DNA from: Opitutales bacterium
GTDB lineage: Bacteria; Verrucomicrobiota; Verrucomicrobiia; Opitutales; Oceanipulchritudinaceae
Length of the DNA stretch: 64,000 nt
Assembly (NCBI GenBank): GCA_020831585.1
Contig: JAFIGE010000003.1
Span: 1 to 64,000 of the forward strand
Direction: 5' to 3'
The stretch's first letter is position 1, and the number at the start of each line of letters is the position of its first letter. The position numbers were made by a program, and so were the translations under genes. Below, one piece after another: positions 1-8,700 of the stretch. Below the pieces are notes generated by a model, which was not told the DNA's origin, did not search any database, and saw only the letters and a program-made list of their open reading frames with translations.

Positions 1-442
1 TATGCCGCATCGCCTCCATCGCCTCCTCATCCATCAGCCGCCTTTTCTGCACCACTCTCGAAATAAGGTGGTGGCAAGCTAATCGTGGATACTTCAACCG
101 CCTGCAAAATTTTCTGCCCATCCACCCATCCCAACAGAATGATCTCAAAAATCAACGTAAATGTTCAGAACATTAAAAAATTCTGCCCACTGGAAAAGAG
201 GGTAATCATGGCAATCTTTGTGGGTGAATTCATCGCCTTGGCGCGGAGGGTCTACGAGGAGGAGGGGAGAGGGAGCGTGCTGTCTCTCGCGCGGGGTTGG
301 GTTCGGGTCTCTCGTGCCGCATTCAAAGAAGTTCTTAACTTCTTATTTCATCGCACCTTATCGTTTTTCTTTTGAGGACCGGACGTTCGCCGAATTCTCC
401 GGGCTCCCTATTGGGGAGCGACCCCGGCCCCGAAAATCGCGC
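1..442. other. Gene-free stretch with degenerate GGCAGAA-type repeats
   Basis: I see no convincing gene here; the open frames lack family resemblance and overlap the methyltransferase on the other strand. The stretch is more AT-rich between about 100 and 210 and carries two copies of TTCTGCCCA (near 112-120 and 181-189; TGGGCAGAA on the minus strand), plus related CAGAATGAT and CAGAACATT strings between them. Such GGCAGAA-type intergenic repeats are, to my recollection, common in Verrucomicrobiota. The assignment as a degenerate repeat cluster is an inference. Confidence 0.35.
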
Positions 443-1075
443 CTATCGAAAGACGTTTTGGGATCCGGCACCGATGAGACCTTTGGCACGCTTGCGCCAG
501 ATTTGCCAGTGTTCGCCGCCCTCGAATATGGCGAGCGGTTTTTCCGCAGTTACACTTTGGATGAGATCGAACTCAGCCATGAAGAGGGACCTTTCTTCTC
601 CTTTGGCGAGCGGGTAGGGCGGGGGTGCTCCATTGGTGCCGTAATAAAAATAGCCGAAGAGCCACCCACCCGGCTTCAAAAGGACCTGCATGCGGCGCAC
701 ATACGCTTTCCTTTGCTCCGGCGGGAGGGCGCAGAGGAAGGTGCGCTCGTAAACCGCATCGAAGCTGCCTTCGGGGAGTTCGCGTGTGAAGAAATCGCCC
801 TCCAGCGCCTTGGCCTGGGGAAAGGGACGGAGGCGCCGCCGCAGGGAGCGGATGGCCACGCCGCTGATGTCAAGGGCGGTTACCGTACAGCCCTTTTTTG
901 CGAAAGCTTCCACCTCATGTCCACGCCCGCAGCCCGGAACAAGAACCGACCGGAAGGGGGCCTGTTTAGCGATATAGTCGCGCAGTTCGGGCGGCACGCC
1001 GCCGTAGTCCCATGGGGTTTCTCCGGAAGCGTAGCGTTCGTCCCAGAAAGCGCTGGAATCGGGGTTGGCCATCAA
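443..1075 (-). CDS. TPMT-like SAM-dependent methyltransferase
   Basis: A 210-residue class I methyltransferase resembling the thiopurine S-methyltransferase (TPMT) family. The N-terminus has the family-like [13 protein letters not shown] (residues 11-23), followed by the SAM-binding glycine motif [10 protein letters not shown] (45-54) and the acidic end of strand 2 (ALDIS). Such proteins methylate small thiol, selenol or other acceptors in the cytosol; the substrate cannot be read from sequence. The start codon overlaps the stop of carB by 4 bp (ATGA), so the two are translationally coupled and transcribed leftward together. No functional link to pyrimidine or arginine synthesis is known to me. 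The length fits the bacterial family. Confidence 0.85.
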   Translation of the reverse strand: MMANPDSSAFWDERYASGETPWDYGGVPPELRDYIAKQAPFRSVLVPGCGRGHEVEAFAKKGCTVTALDISGVAIRSLRRRLRPFPQAKALEGDFFTRELPEGSFDAVYERTFLCALPPEQRKAYVRRMQVLLKPGGWLFGYFYYGTNGAPPPYPLAKGEERSLFMAEFDLIQSVTAEKPLAIFEGGEHWQIWRKRAKGLIGAGSQNVFR

Positions 1076-4000
1076 CGCGGGGACTCTTTCAGGCGCTGGT
1101 GATACGATTGGATCGAGTTCACGGAAATCTTGCGGCGGCGCATGGACTGGAGGGCGAGGACGGCGGTGCGCGCCCCGCTCAGAGTGGTCATGACGGGCAT
1201 CCCGTGCTTCATGGCTTCGGAGCGGATGGTGTTTTCGTTGCGGCGGGGGATCATGCCGCTCGGCGTGTTGATGATCATGCGGATCTCGCCGTTCTTGATG
1301 AGGTCGACCACATTCGGGCGGCCCTCATTGACCTTGTGGACGGGGCGGGCGGGCACGTTGTTTTCCTGGAGGACCTTGAGGGTGCCGGAGGTCGAAACAA
1401 TATCGAAGCCCAGGGCGACGAAGCGGCGCGCGATATCCACGGCGAGGGCTTTGTCGGCATCCTTCACGGAAAGGAAGACGCTGCCGGACTCGGGCAGGGC
1501 CGGGCCGACGGCCATCTGCGTCTTGCCGAAAGCGAGGCCGAGGTCGTCGTCGATCCCCATGACCTCGCCGGTGGAGCGCATTTCGGGAGAGAGCGTAATG
1601 GGCGAGCCGGGGAAGCGCACAAAGGGAAAGACGGATTCCTTGACCGACCAGTAGGGCGGGATGATTTCCTCGGTGAAGCCGAGGTCGGTGAGTTTCGACC
1701 CGGCCATGACCTTGGCCGCGAGTTGGGCGAGGGGCACACCGATCGCCTTGGAAACGAAGGGAACGGTGCGGCTGGCGCGGGGATTCACCTCAAGGATGTA
1801 GAGATCGTTATCCTTGATGGCGTATTGAATGTTCATGAGGCCCACGACCTTGAGTTCGCGGGCGAGGGCGTAAGTGGCCTCACGGACATCGTTGAGCATC
1901 TTCCGTCCGAGGGTGTGCGGGGGCATGACCATGGCGGCATCGCCCGAGTGCACCCCGGCGAACTCGATGTGTTCGAGCATGCCCCCGATAACGGTCGTTT
2001 CCCCGTCGCTGATGGCGTCGACATCGAGCTCGATGGCGTCCTCCAGAAACTTGTCGAGGAGGATGGGTTTGCCGGGGGCGACATCGAAGACCTCGCGCAC
2101 AACGGCCTTCATCTCATCCATGTTGTAGAGAATGAACATGCCGCGCCCGCCGAGGACAAAGCTGGGGCGGAGGAGGATGGGGAAGCCGATTTTCTCCGCT
2201 TCCACCATGGCCGCTTCGCGGGTGTAGGCGATGCTGTTGATTGGCTGCTTGAGACCGATTTTGCTGAGGATATTGCGGAAGATTTCGCGGTCTTCGGCGG
2301 CATCGATCATCTCCGGCGAAGTGCCGATGATATTGACACCGTGCTCCTTGAGGGCCGTCGCCAAATTCAGGGGCGTCTGCCCTCCGAACTGCACGATGAC
2401 CCCCTCGCACTTTTCCTGGCGGTAGATTTCGAGCACGTCTTCGAGGGTGAGGGGCTCGAAATAAAGGCGGTCGGAGGTATCGTAGTCGGTGGAGACGGTC
2501 TCCGGGTTGCTGTTGACCATGACGGTCTCAAACCCGGCGTCGCGCAGCGCAAAGCTCGCATGCACGCAGCAGTAGTCGAACTCAATCCCCTGACCGATGC
2601 GGTTGGGGCCGCCGCCAAGGATCATGATTTTCCGGCGGTCGCTGGGGACGATCTCGTTTTCGTCCCCATAGCTGGAATAATAGTAGGGCGTGTAGGCCTC
2701 AAATTCCGCCGCGCAGGTGTCGACGAGACGGAAAACCGTGTGGATGCCGGCCTCGTCGCGCAGAGCACGAATAGCACTCTGCTCCAGACCGGTGCAGTGG
2801 GCGATTTGCACATCGGTGAAGCCCCATTCCTTGGCCTGACGCAGGAGGGCAGGGGAGAGGTCCTTGCCCACCGCTTCCAGGCGGTTTTCCAATTGGACGA
2901 GTTGCTCCAGTTGGACGAGGAACCAGCGGTCAATCTGCGTGAGGTTGAAAATATCCTCCACCGTCATCCCGGCGCGGAAGCCATAGCGGATGAAATACGG
3001 GCGCATACAGGTGGGTCGGGAGAGCCCGGTGCGGATCTCGTCAACGAGGGTGATCTCATCGCCGCCCCATTTGCCGCCCCCGCCGAGGCCGCGCGAACCC
3101 ACTTCGAGCGAGCGCATGGCCTTCTGAAAGGACTCCTTGAAGGTGCGCCCGATGGCCATGGCCTCACCGACGGATTTCATCGAGGACGTGAGGGTGTCGT
3201 CGGTGTTGGGAAATTTTTCGAAAGTGAAGCGCGGAATCTTCACCACCACATAGTCGATCGTGGGCTCAAAGCTGGCCGGGGTCTCGCGCGTGATGTCGTT
3301 TTGCAGCTCGTCGAGGCTGTAGCCCACTGCGAGTTTGGCGGCAATTTTGGCAATGGGAAAACCGGTGGCCTTGGAAGCGAGGGCGGAGGAGCGGCTCACC
3401 CGCGGATTCATTTCGATCACGACCATGCGGCCGTTTTCGGGATTCACGGAAAACTGAATGTTCGAGCCTCCCGTTTCCACCCCGATCTCGCGAATCACGG
3501 CAAAGGAGGCATCGCGCATGAGCTGATACTCCTTGTCCGTAAGGGTCATGGCGGGAGCGACGGTGATGGAGTCGCCCGTGTGCACGCCCATGGGATCAAA
3601 GTTCTCAATCGAGCAGATGACCACGCACTGATCTTTGTGGTCGCGCATCACCTCCATCTCAAACTCCTTCCAGCCGAGGAGGCACTCTTCGATCATGACC
3701 TCGCGGGTGGGGCTGGCATCGAGGCCGCGCTGCACGAGTTCCTCAAAATCTTCGCGGTTGTAGGCCACCCCGCCCCCGGAGCCCCCGAGAGTGAAGCTCG
3801 GTCGGCTGATCACAGGAAACGCGCCGATCTCTTCAATGGCCCGGCGCGCATCTTCCATATTGTGGACGATGACACTGCGGGCCACATCGAGACCGATCTT
3901 TTGCATGGCCTCCTTGAAGAGCTCGCGATCCTCTCCCTTCTGAATCGCATCATACTTCGCCCCGATCATCTCCACGCCGTAGCGTTCGAGAATACCGGCC

Positions 4001-4311
4001 TCATAGAGCTGCACGGAAAGGTTGAGAGCGGTTTGCCCGCCTAACGTGGGGAGCAGCGCGTCGGGCCGCTCTTTCCTGATGATCTCCTCAATCACCGGAA
4101 CCGTAAGCGGCTCAATGTAGGTGACATCCGCAAAATCCGGGTCCGTCATGATGGTGGCCGGATTGCTGTTGATGAGGATCACGCGGTAGCCCTCCTCCCG
4201 GAGAGCCTTGCAGGCCTGCGTTCCGCTGTAGTCGAATTCGCACGCCTGACCGATGACGATGGGTCCCGACCCAATGATCAAAATACTTCCAATGTCCGTT
4301 CGTTTGGGCAT
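1072..4311 (-). CDS. carB: Carbamoyl-phosphate synthase large subunit
   Basis: Large (synthetase) subunit of carbamoyl-phosphate synthase, making carbamoyl phosphate from bicarbonate, ammonia (channelled from CarA glutamine hydrolysis) and 2 ATP for pyrimidine and arginine synthesis. From the start at 4311 it is 1079 residues, close to the E. coli length (1073). It begins [20 protein letters not shown], the standard CarB N-terminus. Both internally duplicated halves are visible: a [20 protein letters not shown]-type nucleotide fold near the N-terminus and the matching [17 protein letters not shown] copy midway, each followed by an ATP-grasp domain. The last ~135 residues form the MGS-like allosteric domain. 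The open frame extends 81 codons further upstream to 4554, but that extension has no family resemblance. carA is not in the window. Confidence 0.97.
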   Translation of the reverse strand: MPKRTDIGSILIIGSGPIVIGQACEFDYSGTQACKALREEGYRVILINSNPATIMTDPDFADVTYIEPLTVPVIEEIIRKERPDALLPTLGGQTALNLSVQLYEAGILERYGVEMIGAKYDAIQKGEDRELFKEAMQKIGLDVARSVIVHNMEDARRAIEEIGAFPVISRPSFTLGGSGGGVAYNREDFEELVQRGLDASPTREVMIEECLLGWKEFEMEVMRDHKDQCVVICSIENFDPMGVHTGDSITVAPAMTLTDKEYQLMRDASFAVIREIGVETGGSNIQFSVNPENGRMVVIEMNPRVSRSSALASKATGFPIAKIAAKLAVGYSLDELQNDITRETPASFEPTIDYVVVKIPRFTFEKFPNTDDTLTSSMKSVGEAMAIGRTFKESFQKAMRSLEVGSRGLGGGGKWGGDEITLVDEIRTGLSRPTCMRPYFIRYGFRAGMTVEDIFNLTQIDRWFLVQLEQLVQLENRLEAVGKDLSPALLRQAKEWGFTDVQIAHCTGLEQSAIRALRDEAGIHTVFRLVDTCAAEFEAYTPYYYSSYGDENEIVPSDRRKIMILGGGPNRIGQGIEFDYCCVHASFALRDAGFETVMVNSNPETVSTDYDTSDRLYFEPLTLEDVLEIYRQEKCEGVIVQFGGQTPLNLATALKEHGVNIIGTSPEMIDAAEDREIFRNILSKIGLKQPINSIAYTREAAMVEAEKIGFPILLRPSFVLGGRGMFILYNMDEMKAVVREVFDVAPGKPILLDKFLEDAIELDVDAISDGETTVIGGMLEHIEFAGVHSGDAAMVMPPHTLGRKMLNDVREATYALARELKVVGLMNIQYAIKDNDLYILEVNPRASRTVPFVSKAIGVPLAQLAAKVMAGSKLTDLGFTEEIIPPYWSVKESVFPFVRFPGSPITLSPEMRSTGEVMGIDDDLGLAFGKTQMAVGPALPESGSVFLSVKDADKALAVDIARRFVALGFDIVSTSGTLKVLQENNVPARPVHKVNEGRPNVVDLIKNGEIRMIINTPSGMIPRRNENTIRSEAMKHGMPVMTTLSGARTAVLALQSMRRRKISVNSIQSYHQRLKESPR

Positions 4312-4796
4312 TGAAGCGGGAAATAAGCGAACGCGGTTGCGCTCTAGCAAGGTAATATTTTCCCTAATCGACGAGTCCGCTTGGCGAAAGGCCTCAAACG
4401 GGCAGAATGTTCGTTGCCGGATCATGGACTTTTCCACCCGGCCGCCCGATTCCGGCAAGAGAGGGCGGAAGTGGCGCGCCCTTCCCACGCGGTCCTGTTG
4501 CGGTGCCGGAATTTCCCCCGTCTGATTTGCGCCCCCATCTATCTGCATGAGCAAGTAAGTTTTTAGCGCCTATGTGCGTTTCTTCGGCCAGTGGTGAAAA
4601 TTTATTTAAATTTGCAAACAACTGAAAAACAATACTTTACAATGAAGACGACATCCCGAAATCAGGAAAAGTGTCGATCTCCGACAGAAAGGCGAAATTT
4701 TCCGCTTGTATAAGTGCATAAAAATGCATGAGATACCGGCTTATGTGGACCAAGGCGGACCACATTCACGAAACAATAACCTCAATAACCTTATCT

Positions 4797-5489
4797 ATGA
4801 GATTGCTTAAACTACTCGTCGTCGCGGGGACCCTCCCCGCCTCTTCCCTAATTGGGAATTTCATCGTGAACCCCGATTTCAGCTTGGGTCCCAACGGCCT
4901 CGACGGCTACGAAGCCTTCGCGGTTTGGTCGCAGGGTGCGACCGGTTTCTCCTCTGCCTGGGGCCTTGCCGATGCGCCTGTTGTGGCCCCTGGAAATGGC
5001 ACCGCTGTTTTCAGTATGAACACGCAACTTGCGAACGCCGATCCGTTTTGGTCGGGAGCCACCCAGGAAATGACCTTCCAGCAGAATTTCTGGACCCCTG
5101 ACAACAATGCGGGTGTCCCCTCCGGCCCGGACCTTTACAACCTTGAGCTGGTCTTCACCGGCACTGTGGTTGTCTCCGAGGCTTATGCTGCGGGTAACTT
5201 GGGACAGGCGTTTATTCAGTTCCTGGACCAGAGCTACAACGCCGTGGCTTTTGTGAGCGTAGACGTCACCACCTTGGGACCGGACGGAGAGTTTTCCCTC
5301 ACCGCCCTGACGCCCGCCGACGGACTGAACATCATCCAGATTGGCTTCCGGAACTCCGGAATTGAGGGAACCGCCGGCCAGATGACGATTTCAAACATCT
5401 CCCTGGCAGTGATTCCCGAGCCGAGCACGTATGCGCTTATCTTCGGCTTCTTGGGTCTGGCCTGGGTGCTCTACCGTCGCCGCCGCTAA
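4797..5489 (+). CDS. PEP-CTERM sorting domain protein
   Basis: Exported protein of 230 residues with a PEP-CTERM tail: VIPEPS near residue 205, a hydrophobic segment (YALIFGFLGLAWVL) and a terminal RRRR cluster. In this system an exosortase (EpsH/XrtA family) recognises the tail and transfers the protein to the envelope or extracellular matrix; no exosortase is in this window. The start at 4797 (MRLLKLLVVAGTLPASS) gives a short hydrophobic N-terminus usable as a signal peptide; an in-frame upstream ATG at 4728 would bury it behind 23 polar residues. The mature part is rich in N, G, F and T with predicted beta-strand pattern and no recognisable catalytic motif. Monocistronic, followed by a strong terminator. 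Confidence 0.85.
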   Translation: MRLLKLLVVAGTLPASSLIGNFIVNPDFSLGPNGLDGYEAFAVWSQGATGFSSAWGLADAPVVAPGNGTAVFSMNTQLANADPFWSGATQEMTFQQNFWTPDNNAGVPSGPDLYNLELVFTGTVVVSEAYAAGNLGQAFIQFLDQSYNAVAFVSVDVTTLGPDGEFSLTALTPADGLNIIQIGFRNSGIEGTAGQMTISNISLAVIPEPSTYALIFGFLGLAWVLYRRRR

Positions 5490-5527
5490 ATCATCATCGT
5501 TTACCCGGGTCGAATCTTCTGCCCGAC

Positions 5528-5562
5528 GAGCCGCACTGTCATTGGGTGCGGCTCTTTTTTTT
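5528..5562 (+). terminator. Rho-independent terminator of the PEP-CTERM gene
   Basis: Perfect 9-bp stem (GAGCCGCAC at 5528-5536 with GTGCGGCTC at 5546-5554), a 9-nt loop, then eight T residues (5555-5562). It lies 38 bp after the PEP-CTERM stop and isolates it from the giant-protein operon downstream. Confidence 0.92.
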
Positions 5563-5631
5563 GGGCAGAGCCGCGCGTCTCCCAAGGTTGGTGGCCGGCT
5601 ACGGTGATTCCCCTGCACGGATGAAGTGCTT

Positions 5632-5667
5632 TCACCTAAAAAGGATATTATGCTTGATTTTAGGTGA
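5632..5667. promoter_or_regulatory. Perfect 10-bp dyad, candidate operator of the giant-protein operon
   Basis: TCACCTAAAA (5632-5641) and its exact reverse complement TTTTAGGTGA (5658-5667) flank a 16-bp AT-rich spacer containing TATTAT (5646-5651), which could act as a -10 element. A third TCACCTA lies at 5735-5741, just before the 5752 start codon. The arrangement looks like a repressor or activator site for the operon that follows; a role as RNA hairpin is the alternative. No regulator can be assigned. Confidence 0.45.
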
Positions 5668-5751
5668 TCTAATGATGTTGATAAGTCGTTCGCTCAGAGG
5701 CAAGCTGGTGGCGTCCGGGTGAACGTTCTGCCTGTCACCTAGTCATCCGCA

Positions 5752-8700
5752 ATGAGGAACGCCCCATTTTTACCTGTCTGTCTGCTCTGGACCGCTGCGC
5801 GTTGGCGGTTTGTTTTGGCGGTGAGTTGTCTTTGTCTGTCGGCTTCGGGCTTGCAGGCGCAGGTCAATGCCACCGTGCAAAATATCTGGGTGGGTGATCG
5901 AGCCATCGTGGTGGCCCCGGTGAATGCCTCGGCCACCGCCCACCGCGGATCCACCCAAGTGACCTTTTCGCGACAGCTGTTTCAGGACTTTATTGGCGAC
6001 GTGCGGGTGCGGGTGAGCTTGCTCGACAGTTCGCTCAACCCGGTCCCGCTGAATGATCCGAGCGGCAAGAATCCATTTTTTTACGAGAGCGATCCCGCCT
6101 TCATTTTCCTTTCCTCCTTCAGCAATTCCTCCACGCAGTTTTTCACCTATGCGCTGCAGCCGGCGGCGGGTGTCGTTCTCGACGCAGGGGAGAATTACTT
6201 TATCTCAGTGCAGGCGCAGGCGTTTTCGGGCGGCGGCTTCGTCAATGTGGGGAGCGCCTCCGCCACGGGCGCACAGCGCATCTTTCATTTCACCAATACG
6301 GACCCCAACGACGTTCTGGTGAACGTGCGCACGGCGGTTACGGCGGTTTCGATCCAGCGGCGCTGGGCCATCGCGACGTCCCCTTCCGCGCGCGAGTTTG
6401 TTGCAAGGGTGAGCTACGAAGCCTTTCGCTACGATGGGTTTACGGGTGGGGCAGGGACAGATCCCATCTGGATTCACGTGGATCTTGAGCTGCGCGAGGA
6501 GGGCACCCACGCACCCGTGCCCCTTGTGCAAAGCCGCTTCACCACCCTGCGGAACGTTTCCCGGTTTGATGGCCCCTCGGGTGATCGGCGGCCCCATCAG
6601 TTCACCGTGAGCAACGAGGATTTTCTCATCGAACCGCTCGGGCAGCTCGACACGGTGAACCGGCGCTACTACGTGCATGCGGTCGTGCGCCATGTCGAAA
6701 ACCCCCTGTTTGGCACGGAGATGGCAGGCGTGGACCGGGCCACTTCGAACCAGCGTTTCCTCCACTTCAACGGCACCTTGCGCTACGGGGCGGTGGATAT
6801 GCAAATCCACACCATCACGAATAATCCCACTTCCGGAGCCACATTCACGGCGGGCTCCCACCATGGCACCAGCCTCACTTTCGGGCTGGCGCGCTGGCCG
6901 GGTGATGACCGTCTGCAGGTGACGGGGGGCACGGTCAATGTGAGCCTCTTCAACTCCGGTGTGGCCGTCGTCACCTCGGGCACATCCTCGCTCACGGCCA
7001 CCGAGGATGCCGCACGGGAGGGGAGGGCCAATGGGCTGCGGGTGCGGCGCGGCGCTACCGTGAACCTCACGGCAAGCGGAGCCACCTCTTTGATCACGGC
7101 CTACTTTCCTACCGGCAGCGGGTATTCGACCAACCTCGACCGCAATTTCGAGGCGACCGTGGAAGTCGGGAACCGCGCCCTCAACGCCCAGCTCGTGCCC
7201 ACGGGCACCTTCACGCTCAGCACCGGGGGCCCCTTCGTGACCTTTGAGGAGACAAAGCCCCTCATGCTCTTCACCAACTCCTTTGTTTTCGATTTTTCCG
7301 CGGGGGAAATCCGATTTGATATCACGGGGGCTATTGGCGCGCGATTCTTCGACGAGTCGCGCCTCGGTGCGGCACCGCTGAGCGATGAATCCCTCCGCAT
7401 CAAGCCCTCCAACAACAACTTCTTCCATTGGGTGCGCAATGTGAACCACGGGCCGGGCGTGCTTCGTCCGGACAGCCGGGGCGGTGCCCTCCTCACGGCC
7501 ACGGTGAGCCTCAACCCCGGTGGCCTGCGCGCACACTACCCGCTCGACGCCCGTATTATCTGGGGATCGGGGGGCGTCATTGCCATCGTCGACGACGACA
7601 TCGATCCGGCAGCGAGTTTCCTGCCTTCAGCCGACCCAGTGGAGGTGCGCTATCGCCAGGACTGCCCGGAGGGCGACTGCGGAGACACCTTTGGCACGCT
7701 TGTTTTCGCGCCGGATGGGGAATGGATCTTCGACCGCCGCGGGGGCATCTGGGCGACGGGGTCGCTCTCCGCCGGCGCGGGTGAGCCCGACACCGGTCTG
7801 CGCTGGGGGGCCAACAATGGCGGTGCGAGCTTTGCCCACGCCACCGCGCCCTTCGCCTCCGGCACCTTCCGCATGCCCGGCTCTTTTTGGGTCAACGGCA
7901 CCGGCGGACCGGACGTGGGGAGCGCCGCCAATGGGGTAGGGGTCATCCTCGGTGCCGGGCTCGACCCCGACGATCCGGATCTTTTTGATGATCCCGGTTC
8001 CGCCGCCTACGCCAGCGGCACCGGCCTCTACGCCGGTCTCAATTTGCTCCCGCCTCCCGGTCACCAAGCCATTGCCACCCTCGGCGATGCCGACCCCGTG
8101 ACCTTCACCCTTGCTTCCTGGAGCAAATACTACGTGCGGACGTCGGGCGTTTCGGGGGTGCACCAGGCGGCCTCGGGCTCCTTTGCAGGGGCGCTCCCGC
8201 TCTACGGCTACGAGATCACCCTTGCCACCTTCGGGCTGAACTTCCTCAGCAATCTCAACTTCGACTCCGTCACCAGCGGCAACGTCTTCCTCGGCTTCCC
8301 TTCGGATATCGACATCCCGTTCCAAGAACTCACCTTCACCTGCGTGGGCGCGCCCGACCGTGCTTCCGTGGGCGATGATCCGTTGCGGCGCACCCTCGAT
8401 TACTGGGTGGCCAACATCGACATCCACTACCTTCTCTTTTCGCCGGGCAACCGCGCCGAGGCCGCCTGCGACGCCTCCCAGCCCCATGTCCTCACGACCG
8501 CCGTCGGAGCCTTCGCGAGCAACATCCGCGAGGCGCTCTTCGGCTACCTCTATTTCGAGCGCACCGGAGAATTGATGAAACCGGCCAGCGAGGATGCGCC
8601 CGAGGGAGCCGTCTTCAGCCTGTATTCCGACGCCAACGCCACCCTCGTGGGCCTCGGCGAAGAGACCTACGATCTCTCCGTCTCCAAGGTCTACTTCAAC

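Noticed and set aside
218-1102. 294-codon plus-strand frame opposite the TPMT-like gene
   Set aside because: No motif, and the minus strand encodes a clear SAM-binding methyltransferase coupled to carB.
1012-4044. 1010-codon open frame on the plus strand opposite carB
   Set aside because: It is an antisense shadow of carB caused by GC-rich codon bias; its His/Asp/Glu-rich translation has no family resemblance while carB is unmistakable.
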